Of a stretch of DNA of 64,000 nucleotides, positions 7,153 to 16,874 are shown in pieces. The first letter of the stretch is position 1. The number at the start of each line of letters is the position of its first letter. The stretch spans positions 173,750-237,749 of the forward strand of contig NZ_KB235939.1 of NCBI RefSeq assembly GCF_000332315.1. Reading direction: 5' to 3'. Source of the stretch: Prochlorothrix hollandica PCC 9006 = CALU 1027 (GTDB lineage: Bacteria > Cyanobacteriota > Cyanobacteriia > Prochlorotrichales > Prochlorotrichaceae). The translations under genes and the position numbers were made by a program. The notes under the pieces were generated by a model that saw only the letters and a program-made list of their open reading frames with translations, did no database searches and was not told the origin of the DNA.

Positions 7153-8061
7153 TTAGGAGGCTGAATCCTTGGGAACCAAGGTGACCGTGCGTCCCACAAT
7201 CTCTTCAATGTCCATCAGCAATTCCTTAGCCTGCTGATCGAGGGGCAGGTCATCATCATCATGGCCAAAGGGGTTTTCAATTTCCCGGCCCACTTCATCA
7301 ATGCCCAATAAGGCAAAGGCAATCACACCCACGGCGATCGGCGTTAACCAATGCAGGGTGCCCACTAGCTTAAAGGGAACTAAGAGAAAATAGAGCAACA
7401 GCAAATGCTTGAGGTGGATAGCATACGGTCGAGGTAAGGGAGTGGTTAAAATCCGCTCGCAGGATCCCATGCTGAGGGTGAGCTTATTGAGTAAGTCATT
7501 CAACTGGGAAAATAAAATGTCAGAAATCTTATTTTCCTGATACTTTTTTTGCAGATAAACCGATAGCCATTGGGTCATGTGGATGGGCATATTACCCGCT
7601 TTTTCCAATTCCTCAATTTGCTCTGGTTTCAAGAGTCGCCCCATGGGTTCATCTAGTTTTTCGTAGCGCAGATGTTGCTTGACCGCCGCCAGGAATAAAC
7701 CGATGACAACCATAGCATTGAGCTTTTCCTCATGGGCCTCTGCATCATTGTCGGTATCGACATAAACCCAAATACTGCGGGCAAAGCTGCGACTCAGATC
7801 CACAATATCGCTAATAATGCCGCTACCATCCCAAAATCGGCTGTAGGAAGTGTCGGTGCGAAAAACCAAGAGCAACCCTAACACCAATTCTGGAATGAGG
7901 TTCGATAGACTTTCTTGGGCAACGGGTATTCCTTTGAAATCGGCGATCGTCACCAAGAAGGAAAAGAGGACGATCATCAATACTTGTAAAGCAATACCAG
8001 GAATCACTGATCCACGAATATCGAGGATCAAGTTTAGCCAATGGCGGTTATCGGCAGTCAT
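7153..8061 (-). CDS. Bestrophin-family (UPF0187) membrane channel protein
   Basis: This 302-residue protein has four membrane segments. Two are near the N-terminus and two near 215-260. It carries the family signatures FRTDTSYSRFWDG (about 67-79), PRPYAIHLKHLLLLYF with a following PF, and IDEVGREIENPFG-DDDDLPLD near the C-terminus. Bestrophins form pentameric anion channels; in plants and algae thylakoid bestrophin-like proteins adjust proton-motive force and carry bicarbonate. Which membrane and ion apply here is unknown. The gene is monocistronic. Confidence 0.87.
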   Translation of the reverse strand: MTADNRHWLNLILDIRGSVIPGIALQVLMIVLFSFLVTIADFKGIPVAQESLSNLIPELVLGLLLVFRTDTSYSRFWDGSGIISDIVDLSRSFARSIWVYVDTDNDAEAHEEKLNAMVVIGLFLAAVKQHLRYEKLDEPMGRLLKPEQIEELEKAGNMPIHMTQWLSVYLQKKYQENKISDILFSQLNDLLNKLTLSMGSCERILTTPLPRPYAIHLKHLLLLYFLLVPFKLVGTLHWLTPIAVGVIAFALLGIDEVGREIENPFGHDDDDLPLDQQAKELLMDIEEIVGRTVTLVPKDSAS

Positions 8062-8375
8062 AGCTTTGTTTTAACCTAAAGGCAATGAGTAACAAAAAGG
8101 CAATGAGTAACAAAAAGAGCAGCAGACCGAGAGCAGCGGACCCCAGATTCCAGCCCATCTTAAACAGATCGGCCCTGTGGAGCCGTTGGGCTATCCCTGG
8201 GAAAAATGGAGCGGTATCCAACGGGATTGCTGCCGGGATCAGGGTCGGCTGGCTGGGGTCGATCGGGGGGTGATGCGGAGCCGAAGCTTCCCGGTCGGCC
8301 TTCCAGTGTCCCCTAAATTGGAACCCCTAGCAAGGGGGGAAAGGTGAGGGCTAGCCCAGCCCTTCCTGCCCCTTT
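8062..8375. other. Intergenic region, short duplication only
   Basis: AAAGGCAATGAGTAACAAA is tandemly duplicated at about 8081-8117, just upstream of the bestrophin gene. The rest shows no gene or recognisable RNA. Confidence 0.5.
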
Positions 8376-9473
8376 TTACCCCGTTTTAGTCCATCCTGCC
8401 GGATAAACCGCCCCTACATTGCGATTGCGCTTCACCTCCACCACTAGCCCTGCTCCCGGAGTCTCCAGTAAGGGCTGCAAAAATAATGAGGGGTGCAAGG
8501 CCGTCCAGAAGTAGTCCACAAATTCCGCCACTGCCTCAGGGGTCATGGCTCCCCGGCCCTGCCAGCGCAACCGTTCCTCTGCTTCCTGCCGCCAAACTTT
8601 GCTCCAGCGGTAGTCCTGGGGGGCCAAAATCAACAGATCATCGAGGCGCTGCCAGAGGGGAAGATAGTCCCTCAGGCGATCGTTGCAGGTTTGGGCAAAG
8701 GCAAAGTCACGGTCTGTGGCAAAGAGGGACCGCGATCCCTGCAACTGATCAGCCGTGACGGGACGCATCCCCACACACCACCCCTCCAATAACACAATGT
8801 CTGCCCCGGTGATCCATTGGGGTTCAACGCGATCGCCATCCCCCTGCCACAGACTTTTGTCAAAGCGGGGAATGGCCAGGGGTTTCTCCGGGGACACCGA
8901 CGACAGGCTATCGAGGATGGCGCAGGCTAGGGTCAGATCATGGGTGCCGGGGGGACCGCGCCAGCGTAGCTGAGGATCCTGCCGTTGCAACTGCTGCCGT
9001 TCCCCATGGGTTTTGTAGAAATCATCTAGGGATAAACTGACCACCTGATGACCCCAACGTTGCAGGATCCAGGTCAAGAAGGTGGCTAAGGTGGTTTTGC
9101 CCGTGCCCTGTACCCCCAGAATTCCCTGTACCCAAGGCCGATGGGGAGTATGGGGCTGGGTCACGGTGCGGTGGCGGTGGCGATCGTGGATCTGCTGGGC
9201 GAGGGGCAACCACAAGCGCCATAGGTTCACGGCCCAGGGGGGCAGGTGGTGGGGTTCCCGTTGCAGATGCTGACCATAAAATTGTTCAAAGGCCGCCCCT
9301 TGGGTCAGTAAAAATTCCCCCTGACGGCGCACAAACCCAACCACGCCATAGGCTTCTAGGCCGAACGCCTGACAATAGGCCGCATCAGCCCAGGTCAACG
9401 CTTCCAGGGCTTCCCAGTTGGGGGGGGTGGAGCCAGGGCTGCACAGGGGTTGCAAAAGATGGGACAGACTCAA
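8376..9473 (-). CDS. D-glycerate 3-kinase, plant/cyanobacterial type (GLYK)
   Basis: This 365-residue P-loop kinase has Walker A GVQGTGKTT at 120-128, LSLDDFYKTH shortly after, and RGPPGTHD, a combination typical of the GLYK family related to uridine and phosphoribulokinases. It phosphorylates glycerate to 3-phosphoglycerate in the last step of photorespiratory carbon recovery, in the cytoplasm. The start is TTG at 9473: an in-frame stop lies five codons upstream, and no ATG or GTG lies between. Confidence 0.85.
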   Translation of the reverse strand: MSLSHLLQPLCSPGSTPPNWEALEALTWADAAYCQAFGLEAYGVVGFVRRQGEFLLTQGAAFEQFYGQHLQREPHHLPPWAVNLWRLWLPLAQQIHDRHRHRTVTQPHTPHRPWVQGILGVQGTGKTTLATFLTWILQRWGHQVVSLSLDDFYKTHGERQQLQRQDPQLRWRGPPGTHDLTLACAILDSLSSVSPEKPLAIPRFDKSLWQGDGDRVEPQWITGADIVLLEGWCVGMRPVTADQLQGSRSLFATDRDFAFAQTCNDRLRDYLPLWQRLDDLLILAPQDYRWSKVWRQEAEERLRWQGRGAMTPEAVAEFVDYFWTALHPSLFLQPLLETPGAGLVVEVKRNRNVGAVYPAGWTKTG

Positions 9474-9651
9474 GGCAACACAACCTTAGGGCGAAGGGGG
9501 GGACAGGGGGGGGTGACTTCTGGATTCCCAGCCTGATGGCGGCGGGGTTCAGGGTCACACCGAGCCAAATTAAGGGGAGAAACCCTCCAATGCTGGACTT
9601 CTCCCCGTCATTTACCAGCCTATGTAGCAGCCTATCGAGTGTTGCCCCACG

Positions 9652-10428
9652 TTAAGGTGTGGATTGTAACAATAACTGCCATTCCCCCTGACTGCCATTC
9701 CAAATGGGTAATTCGGTTTCCCCCACCACGAAGGGACCCCAATAGCGTTGGGAGCCATCCTGGGCAAAGGCCACGACAATGTCCCCTGGTGTTAGGGTCA
9801 GATCCCCTGTGGGTAATGACAAAATCAGTCCAGCAGTAAACCCTTCTCCCGGGGCAAAGTCCCAATGCACCGCACTGTCTGACCTGACGCTGAGGTGAGT
9901 CCACTGGGGGCTGGTCTGGGGATCGATCGCGGGAGTCGTCGTCGGGGGCAGATTCAGGGTCTCTCCTCCGGTTTGGGCTTGGGGCGATCGTTGGAGCAGC
10001 GCCACCCGCACTGGATGGGGCGTTTGGTTACCCATGCGCAGTAAACCGGGCAGGGGTGTTGGGACAGCGGCGGTGGCGGGGTTCGGACTGGGTTGGCTGG
10101 CAAGGCTGCCATCGGGGGCGATCGCCGTGTCTGGGGTCACCCACACCGAATCACGGGGGAGGGGTTCTTGGAGATCGCGACTGAGATCCGCCGGGTTGGG
10201 CAGATCGGCAGCGGTGGGCAGGGAGACGATCGGGTTGTCACCGGGGTTGGTCTCGACGACGGCAACCGGATTTAATCGGCCTGACTCCATGGATCCAAGA
10301 TCGAGGGGTTGACCATGGAACCACAACAGCACCCAACTACTGACTAAGGCTGTGGCGGCGAGGCCAAACCCTGTCAGGGTGGGTGGATTTAGTTTAATCG
10401 TAATTTCGGGTACGGATTTATCCCCCAT
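9652..10428 (-). CDS. Conserved hypothetical membrane-anchored protein
   Basis: This 258-residue protein has one hydrophobic segment at about 17-37 (LTGFGLAATALVSSWVLLWF), then a Pro/Ser-rich linker. A compact C-terminal domain begins near LRMGNQTPHPVRVALL and contains WDFAPGEGF and YWGPFVVGE. The topology suggests a membrane anchor with an outer (periplasmic or lumenal) domain. I do not recognise a function. It stands alone. Confidence 0.65.
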   Translation of the reverse strand: MGDKSVPEITIKLNPPTLTGFGLAATALVSSWVLLWFHGQPLDLGSMESGRLNPVAVVETNPGDNPIVSLPTAADLPNPADLSRDLQEPLPRDSVWVTPDTAIAPDGSLASQPSPNPATAAVPTPLPGLLRMGNQTPHPVRVALLQRSPQAQTGGETLNLPPTTTPAIDPQTSPQWTHLSVRSDSAVHWDFAPGEGFTAGLILSLPTGDLTLTPGDIVVAFAQDGSQRYWGPFVVGETELPIWNGSQGEWQLLLQSTP

Positions 10429-10611
10429 ATCTGCCTCATGCTTGTCCTAATCAAAAATGTACCGTGATGAGTGAGTGCCCCTGATCTCTGGTCTGGGTTG
10501 CTGGGGTGGGGGTGAGACGATCCCCCTGTGGGTTGTTGTTTAGACCTTCCATCACCAAAGGCCGTGGTCAGTCTAGGGCCACGATAAGATAGATTTCGTT
10601 CCATCCGTCGT

Positions 10612-10690
10612 CGCCTGTTTGGTTGCCCCTTTGGTTGCCCCTTGGGTTGCCCCTTGGGTTGCTCCCTAAGTTACCCCCCTTGTTGCTCCC
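10612..10690. repeat. Tandem GGTTGCCCCTTG repeat upstream of ycf20
   Basis: About six units of a 12-base motif (GGTTGCCCCTTG and variants) end about 20 bases before the ycf20 start. No other feature is seen between 10429 and 10712. Confidence 0.8.
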
Positions 10691-10712
10691 TTATCTTTGA
10701 CCCATTTAGTTT

Positions 10713-11054
10713 ATGCAGAATACACGGCTCAATCAACTGCTGGATCGGGGAATCGTCCAACTGGAAAACTGGCTGAGTAACCCTTGGCGGCGGTGGTCTC
10801 TGCTGCTGATCAGTTTCCTGCTGGGATTTTTTGCGGGGGAGGTGGTGTCGTCGGTGGCGGGGCAGGCGGCTCGGTGGGATATCACCTATGCGGCGGTGTT
10901 GGTGGTGGCGGTGGAACTGCTGAGTCGTCTGGTCTATGGTTTGCCGGGGCAGGCTCGATCGAGTCGGCGATCGTTCACCCTGGAGCTATCCAATAACTTT
11001 AAGGTGGGTCTCACCTATAGCCTTTTTCTCGAAGCATTTAAACTAGGTTCTTAA
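10713..11054 (+). CDS. ycf20: Ycf20 family protein (DUF565)
   Basis: This 113-residue protein matches the Ycf20 pattern: TRLNQLL, then NPWRRWSLLLISFLLGFF, AGQAARWDITYAAV and a VYG motif, with two to three membrane helices. Ycf20 proteins occur in cyanobacteria and plastids. Plant and algal mutants are affected in non-photochemical quenching, but the biochemical role is not settled. Confidence 0.85.
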   Translation: MQNTRLNQLLDRGIVQLENWLSNPWRRWSLLLISFLLGFFAGEVVSSVAGQAARWDITYAAVLVVAVELLSRLVYGLPGQARSSRRSFTLELSNNFKVGLTYSLFLEAFKLGS

Positions 11055-11201
11055 GGGGGGGGGATTGAACTCGATCGGGGTCAGGACACCACCACAAAAC
11101 CGGCCAAGACCCTGATGCTGCAATCCTCTACCCCTCGGCTCCCCGATCGTGATCGGATTGATCAGGCCGATCGACTTAGCAGACCCAATGCCACAGCTAC
11201 C

Positions 11202-11528
11202 ATGAAGAAACGACAAATCAGTGATTTAGTCTCAAACCCCACCACGTTCTTTTTTGGGTCAGTGGTGATCTTGCTCGTGATATCAGTGTCCGGGGTGATC
11301 TTATTCCACTGGAGTGAGGTGGTTAAAAAGGCCACCTTAGGCTTTTGGGTCATTGTGCCCCCCTGCTGGTTTTGGTATGAGTTTTGTTTTCTTTATGAAA
11401 GGAAAAACACACCATTTCCTGAGGATTTTGAGAAATTTAAGTATGGCCAGGAACTGTCCCGAAATTTATGGTTAGCCATCTCAGCGGCTCTACTTCTGCT
11501 CTATTTCGGCAAACTACCGGGGTTCTAA
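11202..11528 (+). CDS. Small membrane protein, function unknown
   Basis: From the ATG at 11202 this is a 108-residue protein with three hydrophobic segments (FFFGSVVILLVISVSGVILF, LGFWVIVPPCWFWYEFCFLY, and NLWLAISAALLLLYF). An upstream in-frame ATG at 11115 would add 29 polar residues with no membrane or signal character, so the shorter form is preferred. The base composition is more AT-rich than neighbours. I do not recognise the family. Confidence 0.55.
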   Translation: MKKRQISDLVSNPTTFFFGSVVILLVISVSGVILFHWSEVVKKATLGFWVIVPPCWFWYEFCFLYERKNTPFPEDFEKFKYGQELSRNLWLAISAALLLLYFGKLPGF

Positions 11529-11541
11529 TGGGGTGCCAGGT

Positions 11542-11825
11542 GTAATTATTCAGGGGGTCACGGGGGAATGAGGGTTTCAGGCTTCAGAAAACAGACCTGA
11601 GGCGATTGGAGAGGGTCTATTTCACCTTGGCAGATTCCCCGATTTTGGTAGGGGCAATCCCCCCGTGGTTGCCCCGGTTGTGGGTCGCGAAGAGGGTCGG
11701 CACGGGGGCACGACCCCTACCCGAGGTCGATGGTTCCAAGGTGAAATGCATCCCGTTGATCCGGCTCTGACCGGCGATTGTGGGGCTGAAACTCTACTAA
11801 CTTCGTCCCCCCCCTGAATAGTTAC
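11542..11825. mobile_element. R2 miniature element, copy 2
   Basis: The full-length copy has GTAATTATTCAGGGGG and CCCCCCTGAATAGTTAC ends. Its flanks (GTGCCAGGT and TAAACCGGA) do not match, so no target duplication is visible. It fills the gap between two convergent genes. Confidence 0.85.
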
Positions 11826-11840
11826 TAAACCGGATTGGAT

Positions 11841-13004
11841 TTAGCCACGATCGGACGCTAATCCCATCAGAATTGATACAGGGTCATGACCCTCAAAAAT
11901 TCTGCGCCACACCTCCACAACCAGCACCCCCAGCACCAGGGCCAGCACCCCCAACGGCACCACCTCCCGGCCCAGCAAATAGGGGGCATAGCTGCCCAGG
12001 GAAACGGCCACCGTCACCAGAGCCACCCCCCCATAGCCCGGTTGGCCAAAAGCCAGAACCACCGACAAAACATCCGCCGTAAATAGATAGCGATCGTGCA
12101 TCTTCGGCAGCAACCAGGGCAACAGGAGATTAAACCCCAGGGCCACCTGCACCAATTGCAGGGGCGTAAAGCAGCGAAAACGACGGGACAACAGCCCCAC
12201 CAGGGTGAACGTCACCGCCCCCGTGAGCAGCAACCCCAGGGTCACAAACCGGTCATAGTCGGCCTGGGGGAACCATTGATAGATGCTGGGGGCGTTGAGG
12301 GTCAGGCGATCGTAGGTGTTGAACTGCTGCCAATACACCGACACCAGAGAACCCCAGGAGCGACCCGCCAAGGCCGCTGGCACCAGGGTCAGGCCATAGG
12401 TCAGGGGCACCCACCCCAGATGCCGCCACCGCAGTTGGCCCTGGAGCAACAGCACCAACACCAGGGGCAAGGTAAACGCCGTTTGCAACTTGAGGGCCAG
12501 CCCCAGGGTCAGGGCCACCAGTCCCCAGCGCTGATGGCCTTGGCTCAAGCCATACAACCCCGCCAGCACTGCCGCCGTATAGCCCATGTCACACTGGCCC
12601 CAATAGGCGCTATTGAGCAGAACGGTGGGGTTCAGCCACAGCACCACTGCCGCCGCCAGCCCCCAGGGATTCCAGCCAGCTTGGGACCAGGGTCGCAGAC
12701 GAGCCACCCAGTAATAGACCACCACACAGCCCAGCCCATCCAGCACCAACCCCAGGGATTTAATGGTGTCTAGGGCGGAGAAGCTGGGGAACAGATAGTG
12801 CCACAGCACCAGCAAATAGGTATAGGTGGGGTTGTAGTTATAAAACGAATGCCCCAGTGCGCCCACGCCGCCATGGCTGCGGATAAAGTCATACCAAGGC
12901 TGCAAAAAGTCGAGAAAATCCTGGGACTGAAACCCCCAAACGTCCCACCGCCACAAACTAGCGATGATGACGCAGAGGGCTAGTTTCAGGCGAAAGTCTA
13001 GCAT
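11841..13004 (-). CDS. GT-C family glycosyltransferase-like membrane protein
   Basis: This 387-residue protein has about nine to ten membrane helices. It carries an acidic motif after the first helix (QSQDFLDF) and the stretch LNPTVLLNSAYWGQCDMGYT, typical of GT87/DUF2029-type polyprenol-sugar-dependent mannosyltransferases. KMHDRYLF appears late in the protein, as in this superfamily. These enzymes transfer sugars from lipid carriers outside the cytoplasm. The acceptor is unknown. It is upstream of, and in the same direction as, no obvious partner. Confidence 0.75.
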   Translation of the reverse strand: MLDFRLKLALCVIIASLWRWDVWGFQSQDFLDFLQPWYDFIRSHGGVGALGHSFYNYNPTYTYLLVLWHYLFPSFSALDTIKSLGLVLDGLGCVVVYYWVARLRPWSQAGWNPWGLAAAVVLWLNPTVLLNSAYWGQCDMGYTAAVLAGLYGLSQGHQRWGLVALTLGLALKLQTAFTLPLVLVLLLQGQLRWRHLGWVPLTYGLTLVPAALAGRSWGSLVSVYWQQFNTYDRLTLNAPSIYQWFPQADYDRFVTLGLLLTGAVTFTLVGLLSRRFRCFTPLQLVQVALGFNLLLPWLLPKMHDRYLFTADVLSVVLAFGQPGYGGVALVTVAVSLGSYAPYLLGREVVPLGVLALVLGVLVVEVWRRIFEGHDPVSILMGLASDRG

Positions 13005-13044
13005 GGCGGTCTAGCAGAACGGGGGGAGTCGAAGTCGCTGCGCC

Positions 13045-13380
13045 TTAGGGGGTGTCGTCCAGGGGTAGGGTCATCTTTTCGGGGATGGGTTCTTCGGGGA
13101 GGAGACTGGGGGGCGAGGCCGATCGGATCCGACGAATGGGTAAGTTGGCCACCAAGGCGGTGATGCGTTGGTCACTTTCCAAGCTAAATTCCATCCCATC
13201 GTCATCGATCTCCACATAGCGGGCCACCACATCCAGGATTTCCTGGCGCATCTGGGTCAGAACTTCCGGGGCTAAGTCCGTGCGATCGTGGGCCAGCACT
13301 AATTTCAGCCGCTGTTTAACACTCTCGCGGCTCGTGGTGACGTTGCGGGTAAAAAGCCAGTCAATCAGTTCATCCAACAT
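13045..13380 (-). CDS. minE: Cell division topological specificity factor MinE
   Basis: This 111-residue protein has the MinD-binding N-terminus ([26 protein letters not shown]) and the topological-specificity domain with [19 protein letters not shown] and the DDGMEFSLE strand. It carries a Pro-rich tail longer than in proteobacteria. MinE stimulates MinD ATPase and drives the oscillation that keeps division at mid-cell. It lies 170 bases downstream of minD on the same strand. Confidence 0.95.
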   Translation of the reverse strand: MLDELIDWLFTRNVTTSRESVKQRLKLVLAHDRTDLAPEVLTQMRQEILDVVARYVEIDDDGMEFSLESDQRITALVANLPIRRIRSASPPSLLPEEPIPEKMTLPLDDTP

Positions 13381-13550
13381 GGAAAGGCATCAGCATAGGA
13401 ACTTGGGGCAACCAACATGCAGCCATGGACGGACAGGGGGTAAACAACAACAGCACCGAGGCAGTGAGGGGGGGATCTGGGTGGGGAGACCCTGGCTGAG
13501 GGCAACCGTTTGCCGACCCATTAGCCCCATCATACCCACCAACTTGGGGC

Positions 13551-14351
13551 TTACTTGCCCCCCAGCAACTGGCGCAGGCGAGCGAGGAAACCCTTGTTGA
13601 CATTGGTCAAGTCCAAAAACTCCACGGTTTCCCCATCCAGACGACGGGCCACATTGAGGAGCGCTTGGCCCGCCATGGAGGGGTTCTCCTGGAGCACCAG
13701 CGGCTCACCTCGGTTGGTGGACACGATCACCTGTTCATCGTCGGGTACCACCCCCAGCAGGGGCACCGACAGAATATCCTGAACATCGGCCACGGACATC
13801 ATGTCGTTGGCCTGCACCATGGCGGGGCGCAACCGGTTAACAATGAGGCGAATGGTTTTAACTCCCCCGGCTTCCAGGAGTCCAATGACGCGATCGGCAT
13901 CCCGTACCGCAGCAATTTCCGGGGTGGTGACAATGATGGCTTCATTGGCGGCGGCAATGGCATTGCGGAAGCCCATTTCGATGCCTGCGGGGCAGTCGAT
14001 CAAAATGTATTCATAACGGCTGGATAAGGCCTTCACCAACTGTTTCATTTGTTGGGGAGTGACGGATTCTTTGGTGCGGTTTTGGGCCGCTGGCAGCAGG
14101 GCCAGTTTCGGTTGTCGCTTATCCTTAACCAGGGCTTGTTCTAGGCGACAGTTCCCGGCTAAAGCATCTAACGCAGTGTAGACCACCCGGTTTTCCAGAC
14201 CCAGCAGCAGATCCAGGTTGCGTAACCCAAAATCGGCATCGACCACAACGGTTAAATGGCCCCGTGTGGCCAGGGCCATGCCGAGGTTGGCGGTGGTGGT
14301 GGTTTTACCCACTCCCCCTTTTCCAGACGTAACAACAATGACGCGGCTCAT
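13551..14351 (-). CDS. minD: Septum site-determining ATPase MinD
   Basis: This 266-residue deviant-Walker ATPase has GKGGVGKTTTTANLG at the N-terminus and IDCPAGIEMGFRNA in the middle. Its C-terminal amphipathic helix (KGFLARLRQLLG) is the membrane-targeting sequence. It binds the inner membrane as an ATP dimer and recruits MinC and MinE. minC, often placed just upstream in cyanobacteria, is absent: the upstream 400 bases contain no gene and the next gene is on the other strand. Confidence 0.96.
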   Translation of the reverse strand: MSRVIVVTSGKGGVGKTTTTANLGMALATRGHLTVVVDADFGLRNLDLLLGLENRVVYTALDALAGNCRLEQALVKDKRQPKLALLPAAQNRTKESVTPQQMKQLVKALSSRYEYILIDCPAGIEMGFRNAIAAANEAIIVTTPEIAAVRDADRVIGLLEAGGVKTIRLIVNRLRPAMVQANDMMSVADVQDILSVPLLGVVPDDEQVIVSTNRGEPLVLQENPSMAGQALLNVARRLDGETVEFLDLTNVNKGFLARLRQLLGGK

Positions 14352-14594
14352 GGGCGACGAGGAAAGACGTTGCTAAAGGGTTTCAGACGCATCATCCCCC
14401 AGGGAGGGGGCAAGGCGTGTCTAGTTTAGCGCCTTTTGTCCAGGGACGGGCTAGGGATTCCGGTCCTGGGGCGGGGAGGTGAGGGATTCCATCGCCCCAG
14501 GAGGGTCTGGTTTGGGGTGTTTTATTAGGATCCGTTATGGGTTCCCTTGGGAATTGTAAGGGCAGGATCCCCCCGATCGCCCCTGGAGTGAGGC

Positions 14595-14700
14595 AAGCTA
14601 AGGTAACGTCCCAAGCGAAGGTAGCGGCCCAAGCTAGGGTAGCGGCCCAAGCTAAGGTAGCGGCCCAAGCTAGAGTAGCGGCCCAAGCTAGGATAGAGTC
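14595..14700. repeat. 18-bp tandem repeat upstream of flv3
   Basis: About five units of AAGCTAGGGTAGCGGCCC, with single-base variants, end about 55 bases before the flv3 start. The remainder of the minD-flv3 gap (14352-14594) shows no gene. Confidence 0.88.
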
Positions 14701-14755
14701 CTAGAATAGAGTCCAGACTAGGACTGTTCAGAGCATAGCCCCCGAGGAATTCACC

Positions 14756-16477
14756 ATGGTCGCCCTGACTGAGCGCGTTCAAAACCGGTTAACCCTGACC
14801 GTTGAAGCCATTGCCCCCCACACCCAAACCCTACGCTCCCTAGATTGGGATCGCAGCCGATTTGACATTGAGTTTGGCTTGCAAAATGGCACCACCTATA
14901 ACTCTTTTTTAATCCAGGGCGATCGGGTGGCCTTGGTGGATTCGTCCCATGAAAAGTTTCGCCAACTCTATTTGGATGCCCTCCAGGGTTTAATTGATCC
15001 GACGGCGATCGACTACCTGATCGTCAGCCACACGGAACCGGATCACAGCGGACTCACCCGCGATTTATTGGCCCTGAATCCCAACTTAACGGTGGTGGGT
15101 TCCAAGGTGGCTCTGCAATTTTTAGACAATCTGGTGCACCAGGACTATCAAAAACAACAGGTGAAAAGCGGTAGCATTCTCGATTTGGGCCAGGGCCATG
15201 TGCTGGAGTTCGTCAGCGCCCCCAATTTGCACTGGCCCGATACGATTTTTACCTACGATCGCGCCACGGAAATCCTCTACACCTGCGATGCCTTTGGGAT
15301 GCACTATTGCAGTGAGGTCACCTTTGATGAAGCTTTAGGGCCGATCGAAGCTGATTTTCGCTACTACTATGACTGTTTGATGGGTCCCAACGCCCGATCG
15401 GTGCTGTCGGCCCTCAAGCGCATGGAGAGCCTAGGGCCGATCCAAACCATCGCCACGGGCCATGGTCCCCTGTTGCGCCACCACCTGACGGAATGGACCG
15501 GGCGCTATCAGGAGTGGAGCCAAGCCCAAACCAAGGCCAGCACCACGGTGGGGGTCTTTTATATTTCTGACTATGGCTACAGCGATCGGCTCTCCCAGGC
15601 CATCGCCCATGGCATCACCAAAGTGGGGGTCAATGTGGAAATGGTGGATCTGCGCACCACAGAACCCCAGGATCTGACGGAAATTGTGGGCACCCTGGCG
15701 GGCTTGGTCATTGGCACCCCCCCCAACCAGCCCCCGGAAACCATCGACACGGCCCTGAGTACCCTCCTGGCGTTGGCCAACACTAAGCAGGCGGTGGGAC
15801 TGTATGACTCCTATGGCGGCGATGATGAACCCATTGATAGCTTGTTGGGCAAATGTCGAGATGCGGGGCTAAAGGTGGCTTTTCCGCCGATTCGGGTCAA
15901 GGAAACCCCCAGTGAGGCCATTTACCAGCTCTGCGACGAGTCGGGCACCGACCTAGGCCAGTGGCTGACGCGGGACAAGGCCATCCAAAAGATGAAGTCC
16001 CTGGATAGCGATTTAGACAAAGCCCTGGGGCGCATCAGTGGCGGTCTTTATATTCTCACGGCCATGAAGGGGGATATGCAGGGGGCGATGTTGGCCTCTT
16101 GGGTGGTTCAGGCTAGCTTTGAACCCCTGGGCTTTACGGTGGCGGTGGCCAAGGATCGGGCCATTGAAACCCTGATGCAGGTGGGGGATGGCTTTGTCCT
16201 CAATATTCTGGAGGAGGGCAATTACCAGCCTCTGATGAAGCATTTCCTCAAGCGCTTTCCGCCGGGGGCCGATCGCTTTGCGGGCATCAAAACCCGTGAG
16301 GGCAGCAATGGCTCCCCGATTTTGGTGGAGGCGCTGGCCTATCTGGAGTGTGAGGTGGTGAGCCGCATGGAGTGTAGTGATCATTGGGTGGTTTATGCCC
16401 AGGTGAACCAAGGCAAGGTGTCCAATCCCGATGCCCTCACCGCTGTTCACCATCGCAAAGTGGGCAACCACTACTAA
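14756..16477 (+). CDS. flv3: Flavodiiron protein Flv3-type
   Basis: This 573-residue three-domain protein has a metallo-beta-lactamase-like diiron domain, a flavodoxin-like domain from about 263, and a C-terminal flavin reductase domain from about 425. All six diiron ligands are present: H92, E94, D96, H97, then H159, D178 and H236. In cyanobacteria Flv3 and Flv4 keep these ligands while Flv1 and Flv2 do not. The N-terminal sequence (SLDWDRSRFDIEFGLQNGTT) resembles Flv3. Flv1/Flv3 reduce oxygen to water with electrons from the photosystem I side during light fluctuations. The flv1 partner is not in the window. Confidence 0.92.
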   Translation: MVALTERVQNRLTLTVEAIAPHTQTLRSLDWDRSRFDIEFGLQNGTTYNSFLIQGDRVALVDSSHEKFRQLYLDALQGLIDPTAIDYLIVSHTEPDHSGLTRDLLALNPNLTVVGSKVALQFLDNLVHQDYQKQQVKSGSILDLGQGHVLEFVSAPNLHWPDTIFTYDRATEILYTCDAFGMHYCSEVTFDEALGPIEADFRYYYDCLMGPNARSVLSALKRMESLGPIQTIATGHGPLLRHHLTEWTGRYQEWSQAQTKASTTVGVFYISDYGYSDRLSQAIAHGITKVGVNVEMVDLRTTEPQDLTEIVGTLAGLVIGTPPNQPPETIDTALSTLLALANTKQAVGLYDSYGGDDEPIDSLLGKCRDAGLKVAFPPIRVKETPSEAIYQLCDESGTDLGQWLTRDKAIQKMKSLDSDLDKALGRISGGLYILTAMKGDMQGAMLASWVVQASFEPLGFTVAVAKDRAIETLMQVGDGFVLNILEEGNYQPLMKHFLKRFPPGADRFAGIKTREGSNGSPILVEALAYLECEVVSRMECSDHWVVYAQVNQGKVSNPDALTAVHHRKVGNHY

Positions 16478-16870
16478 GGCCATTGCTAAGGCAGTGGGCG
16501 ATGTTTCCGAAGACCCTCACCCTAAATCCCTCTCCCAGGACGGGAGAGGGACTTTGAAGAAATCTTGGTTCTCCTCTCCCGTGGGATCAGAGCAATATGA
16601 TCAGTGCAATATGATCAGTTTCTGTAGGTTGGGTTGAGGAACGAAACCCAACAAGGTACCTGGCAAAGCTTGCTGTTGGGTTTCGCCTGGTGAATCTTGG
16701 ATATAGGCCCAAACTGGTAGCAAGCTCAACCTAACCTACTCAGATCTTACTGGGGATCGTAGGTTGGGTTGAGGTACGAAACCCAACAGCCACAATGGTC
16801 GTGTTGGGTTTCGCAAGGCTCTACCCAACCTACAGCGACTACAGCGACCATATTGGGTCAGTCAACCAGG
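16478..16870. repeat. Intergenic R5 and R6 repeats
   Basis: R5 (CCCTCACCCTAAATCCCTCT followed by a CCCAGGACGGGAGAGGG hairpin) lies at about 16512-16575. Two R6 units (TAGGTTGGGTTGAGG...AACCCAAC) lie at about 16619-16735 and 16756-16845. No gene is seen. Confidence 0.8.
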
Positions 16871-16874
16871 GACT

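Noticed and set aside
12096-12773. 225-codon plus-strand frame opposite the GT-C gene
   Set aside because: Gln/His/Pro-rich antisense shadow of the membrane protein gene with no domain.
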